A DNA stretch of 7,797 nucleotides from Alphaproteobacteria bacterium UBA6062 (lineage in GTDB: Bacteria > Pseudomonadota > Alphaproteobacteria > Sneathiellales > Sneathiellaceae), in the NCBI GenBank assembly GCA_002428885.1, contig DIYE01000160.1, positions 1-7,797 on the forward strand, written 5' to 3'. This document shows positions 5,391-7,797 of the stretch, one piece after another (the first letter of the stretch is position 1; every line of letters starts with the position of its first letter). The position numbers and the translations under genes were made by a program. The notes under the pieces were generated by a model. That model was given only the letters and a program-made list of their open reading frames with translations. It was not told where the DNA came from and searched no databases.

Positions 5391-5452
5391 TGTCAACGGC
5401 CATGGAAACGAACCGATCAATAACCTTTTCAGGGATCCGTTCTGTTATTTGA
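5390..5452 (+). CDS. Possible 20-residue coupling ORF between phoH and ybeY
   Basis: The phoH stop and an ATG share a base (TAATG, 5388-5392), a classical reinitiation junction. The frame runs 20 codons (starting MSTAMETNRS) to TGA at 5450-5452, seven bases before the proposed ybeY GTG at 5460. The reading frame differs from ybeY, so it is not a missed 5' extension of that gene. I recognise no family. It may be a chance ORF in a 69-base gap, or it may carry terminating ribosomes close to the weakly signalled ybeY start. Confidence 0.2.
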   Translation: MSTAMETNRSITFSGIRSVI

Positions 5453-5459
5453 GACTGCT

Positions 5460-6065
5460 GTGAAAAATTCTATGCCCTTAAACGGAGAAGACGCGCAGGT
5501 GCTTGGTTTTGAATATCAGTGCGACCTGACAATTGAGGATGGAAGCTGGACGTTACTGAAAGATGCCCTTCAGGAGACAACCGAAAAAACCATCAAGATC
5601 TGCCTGGAACATTTAACGCCTTCCCTTGATCTGGATACCAGTGACTTCTCGACATCCGTGGAAATCAGTTTTCTGTTCACAACTGACGCCGATATCCGCC
5701 TTTTAAACCGCGATTACCGGGGGAAAGATAAAGCCACGAATGTCTTGTCATTCCCGGATACACCCATCAGTCAGACCGCACTGCTCGACAGCGCTCGCTT
5801 TTCTGAACCGTTAACGCTCGGAGATATTGCTTTTGCAGAAGAGACAATACAGCGCGAAGCAGAAGAACAGCAAAAATCCATTACCAGCCACCTTACTCAT
5901 TTAACGGTTCACGGTTTCCTGCATCTCATGGGGTATGACCATGAAGAAGAGGGGGAAGCAAACCGAATGGAAGCCCTTGAAATCGATATTCTTGGAAAAC
6001 TGGGTATCGACAATCCCTATAAAGGGGAGGATACTTTCCGCATAGAGCAACCTGGACAGACATGA
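5460..6065 (+). CDS. ybeY: YbeY, rRNA maturation endoribonuclease (metal-dependent)
   Basis: The protein (201 residues from GTG 5460) has the UPF0054 signature H-x3-H-x5-H as HGFLHLMGYDH, with His151, His155 and His161 as zinc ligands. It also has the conserved LNRDYRGKDKATNVLSFP block (82-99, including Arg87 in the active-site region) and LGDI (120-123). In the family YbeY takes part in 16S rRNA 3'-end maturation and 70S ribosome quality control, often with YbeZ. The length exceeds the roughly 155 residues of the E. coli protein. The extra parts are about 20 residues before CDLTIEDGSW, a modest insert at 101-117, and a C-terminal tail of about 20. The start is not certain: ATG 5472 is in frame four codons later, and neither start has a convincing ribosome-binding site (TGAGA at 5450-5454 is the nearest). 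The TGA overlaps the corC ATG as ATGA. Confidence 0.95.
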   Translation: MKNSMPLNGEDAQVLGFEYQCDLTIEDGSWTLLKDALQETTEKTIKICLEHLTPSLDLDTSDFSTSVEISFLFTTDADIRLLNRDYRGKDKATNVLSFPDTPISQTALLDSARFSEPLTLGDIAFAEETIQREAEEQQKSITSHLTHLTVHGFLHLMGYDHEEEGEANRMEALEIDILGKLGIDNPYKGEDTFRIEQPGQT

Positions 6066-6982
6066 ACAATAATCCATCACACAGTGACCTGCCTTCTGAA
6101 GCCGATCTCAACGAACAGCCTGACACCGAAGGCGGTTTCTTCAGGAACCTGCTCAAGATCTTTCGGCTGAGCCCTCAAGCAGATAGCAGTGTCCGGTCTA
6201 CGCTGGAAGAACTGATCGAAGAACACGACGATCCCGAACAGGCGATCAATCCTGCTGAAAGGGCCATGCTGACCAATATTCTCAGCATCAGTGACCTGAG
6301 TATCCGCGATGTGATGATTCCCCGTGCGGATATTGAAGCGATCGATCTTGCCTTGCCTCTGGAAGATGTGGTTGCACGCTTTGCACAAACCAGTCACTCC
6401 CGCCTGCCGGTTTATGAAGACAATCTGGATAATGTGGTCGGCATGTTCCATATTAAGGATCTGATTAATTTCTGGGGGCAGCCGACCAAAACCAACTGGC
6501 AGAATTTCCGGCGGGAAATTCTATTTGTTCCTCCCTCCATGACGGTTCAGGATCTGCTCCTGAAAATGCGGGCGACCCACATCCACATGGCCAATGTGGT
6601 GGACGAATATGGCGGCATTGACGGTCTGGTGACAATTGAGGATCTGGTCGAGGAAATCGTCGGGGATATTGAAGACGAACATGATGAGCAGGAAGGTCCG
6701 CTGATCTTTGTTTCCGGTAACGGAACGCTTGAGGCGGATGCCCGTGCTTCCATCGAAGAGCTGGAAAATCTTCTGGAAGTGGATCTGTTACCGGAAGATG
6801 AAGACGAGGATGTGGATACTGTCGGAGGCCTCGTATTTCAGCTGGCCGGTCATATTCCGACCCGCGGAGAAATCGTCCCGCATGCCAGTGGCCTGGACTT
6901 TGAAGTGGTTGATGCCGACGCCCGGAAAGTCAAACGGATCCGGGTCCGCAGATCGCCGGATTCTCTGTTGGAAGACGAATGA
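6062..6982 (+). CDS. corC: CorC/YbeX-type protein with CBS pair and CorC_HlyC domain
   Basis: The 306-residue protein lacks the DUF21 membrane domain of larger paralogues and so matches the soluble CorC/YbeX (also named TlyC or haemolysin-like) form. The order is a polar, acidic N-terminus (1-60), then RDVMIPRADIEAID (82-95) opening the first CBS repeat (about 82-137). The second CBS repeat (about 149-204) includes HMANVVDEYGGIDGLVTIEDLVEEIVGDI (175-203). A C-terminal CorC_HlyC domain (about 213-296) follows, with an acidic run at 244-252. The CBS pair binds adenine nucleotides in homologues. The protein is linked to magnesium and cobalt homeostasis and, through ybeX work in E. coli, to ribosome metabolism. 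The haemolysin label is historical and is not supported as a function. The gene overlaps ybeY upstream and lnt downstream, each by ATGA, and has no strong ribosome-binding site of its own, which points to translational coupling. Confidence 0.95.
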   Translation: MNNNPSHSDLPSEADLNEQPDTEGGFFRNLLKIFRLSPQADSSVRSTLEELIEEHDDPEQAINPAERAMLTNILSISDLSIRDVMIPRADIEAIDLALPLEDVVARFAQTSHSRLPVYEDNLDNVVGMFHIKDLINFWGQPTKTNWQNFRREILFVPPSMTVQDLLLKMRATHIHMANVVDEYGGIDGLVTIEDLVEEIVGDIEDEHDEQEGPLIFVSGNGTLEADARASIEELENLLEVDLLPEDEDEDVDTVGGLVFQLAGHIPTRGEIVPHASGLDFEVVDADARKVKRIRVRRSPDSLLEDE

Positions 6983-7797
6983 GCAGTGTAACGCTGCGCC
7001 TGTCGGCTTTAGGCTTCTGGAAACTTGCTGGTCTGTCCTTTCTTCTCGGGCTTCTTCTGGCGACAACCTTTGCTCCGCTGCATCTCGTGTTCTTCCTGCC
7101 GATCTGTTTCTCAGGAATGCTCATACTCCTGAGCCAGGCCAAAACCCGCTGGCAGGCATTCTTTATCGGCTGGTGGTTCGGGTGGGGACAGTTTATGGCC
7201 GGTCTATACTGGATCGGTGTTGCCTTTACCATTGACGCTGAGGCCCACGCCGCCCTGCTGCCCCTACCAATCATGGGCCTTCCGGCGTTTCTGGCCATCT
7301 ATTGCGGCCTGGCAACACTGATTACATATCTGCTTAAAGTCTCCGGCGTGAACCGCATTCTCATTTTCTCCGGCCTCTGGGTTCTTGCAGAATATGCCCG
7401 CGGCACGCTGTTCACGGGATTTCCGTGGAATCTGGCAGGATATGCCTGGGGGAATGTCCTGCCTATGCTGCAATGGTCCGCCTTTATCGGCATTTACGGC
7501 CTGACGCTCATGACCGTCCTGATCAGCAGCCTGCCGGCCCTGCTTGCGGAAGAAGACATCAAGCAGAAAAACAAAAACACAGCCATGCTCATAACCTGCG
7601 GCCTTCTGGCTGTTATGGTAGGCATTGGGTATATCCGCCTGCAAGCTGACCCTCTTCCTGCTCTAGAAAACAGCAATATCCGGCTTGTTCAGCCAAATAT
7701 TGCCCAGGCGGATAAGTGGAAACCAGAGTTAAAATTCGGGCATGTAAAAAGGCTGGCAGAGATGAGCATCGGCGATGGGTCCGACGGCACCCGACCC
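6979..7797 (+). CDS. lnt: Lnt, apolipoprotein N-acyltransferase, N-terminal 273 residues
   Basis: The reading frame from ATG 6979 is open to the right edge, giving 273 residues of a protein normally about 500-540 long. Lnt adds the third acyl chain from phospholipid to the N-terminal cysteine of lipoproteins, the last step after Lgt and LspA, in the inner membrane. The visible part is the polytopic membrane domain. Hydrophobic segments lie near 16-36, 37-52, 59-83, 91-118, 126-139, 163-189 and 202-219. Family motifs include TTFAPLHLVFFLPI (29-42), GWWFGWGQFMAGLYWIG (64-80) and AEYARGTLFTGFPWNLAGYAWG (137-158). IRLVQPNIAQADKW (234-247) opens the nitrilase-like catalytic domain. The Glu-Lys-Cys triad lies beyond the edge, so activity cannot be judged. 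The ATG overlaps the corC stop as ATGA, and GGAAG (6970-6974) four bases upstream is a fair Shine-Dalgarno. The corC-lnt order agrees with the conserved ybeX-lnt pair. Confidence 0.96.
   Translation, partial: MSSVTLRLSALGFWKLAGLSFLLGLLLATTFAPLHLVFFLPICFSGMLILLSQAKTRWQAFFIGWWFGWGQFMAGLYWIGVAFTIDAEAHAALLPLPIMGLPAFLAIYCGLATLITYLLKVSGVNRILIFSGLWVLAEYARGTLFTGFPWNLAGYAWGNVLPMLQWSAFIGIYGLTLMTVLISSLPALLAEEDIKQKNKNTAMLITCGLLAVMVGIGYIRLQADPLPALENSNIRLVQPNIAQADKWKPELKFGHVKRLAEMSIGDGSDGTRP

Noticed and set aside
6062..6982. Haemolysin (TlyC) annotation for the CBS-domain protein
   Set aside because: The domain layout and the ybeY-corC-lnt context match CorC/YbeX; nothing in the sequence supports a cytolytic role.
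6708..7235. 175-residue plus-strand ORF spanning the corC/lnt junction
   Set aside because: It is out of frame with two clearly conserved genes (CorC_HlyC domain and Lnt membrane domain), is rich in Trp, Arg and Ser as shadow frames are, and matches no family.
1..7797. Mobile elements, CRISPR arrays, tRNA or rRNA genes, toxin-antitoxin or defence genes
   Set aside because: I looked for repeats, transposase or integrase motifs, tRNA-like folds and defence domains and saw none. The window is a continuous conserved housekeeping block.

Overview
The window reads as a conserved housekeeping locus from an alphaproteobacterium of moderate GC content. All nine genes lie on the + strand. The placement rests on three things. 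There is a Ros/MucR-family regulator, a family largely confined to Alphaproteobacteria. There is a Fur/Mur-type regulator without the CxxC pair of enterobacterial Fur. The gene order tsaB-rimI-(mucR)-fur-plsC-miaB-phoH-ybeY-corC-lnt resembles the order I recall around miaB in rhizobia and relatives. I cannot name a genus.

Layout. The window opens inside the 3' part of tsaB, which overlaps rimI by ATGA (2-777). A 192-bp AT-rich gap carrying a good sigma70-like promoter candidate (908-936) precedes mucR (970-1386), and fur follows (1466-1951). A short hairpin overlaps the fur stop codon and sits just before plsC (1985-2767), a lysophospholipid acyltransferase whose start has no visible Shine-Dalgarno sequence. 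A 196-bp gap holds a 9-bp dyad and a possible 23-codon leader ORF whose stop overlaps the miaB start. From miaB to the right edge the genes form one compact block: miaB (2964-4325), phoH/ybeZ (4350-5390), ybeY (5460-6065), corC/ybeX (6062-6982) and lnt (6979-7797, cut by the edge). The ybeY/corC and corC/lnt pairs each overlap by ATGA.

How the genes fit together. TsaB and MiaB both serve modification around tRNA position 37 (t6A and ms2i6A respectively). RimI acetylates ribosomal protein or related N-termini. PhoH (YbeZ) and YbeY are RNA-metabolism partners in rRNA maturation. PlsC-like, CorC and Lnt belong to the envelope: phospholipid or ornithine-lipid acylation, membrane-associated ion homeostasis, and lipoprotein N-acylation. 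MucR and Fur are two global regulators placed in tandem between the translation and envelope parts.

Nothing here looks like a mobile element, defence system, CRISPR array or new multi-gene system. The points worth a second look are small. They are a MucR whose zinc-finger ligand set is largely lost, the AT-rich region before it, the dyad before miaB, the hairpin at the fur/plsC junction, and two short ORFs that could couple translation into miaB and ybeY.
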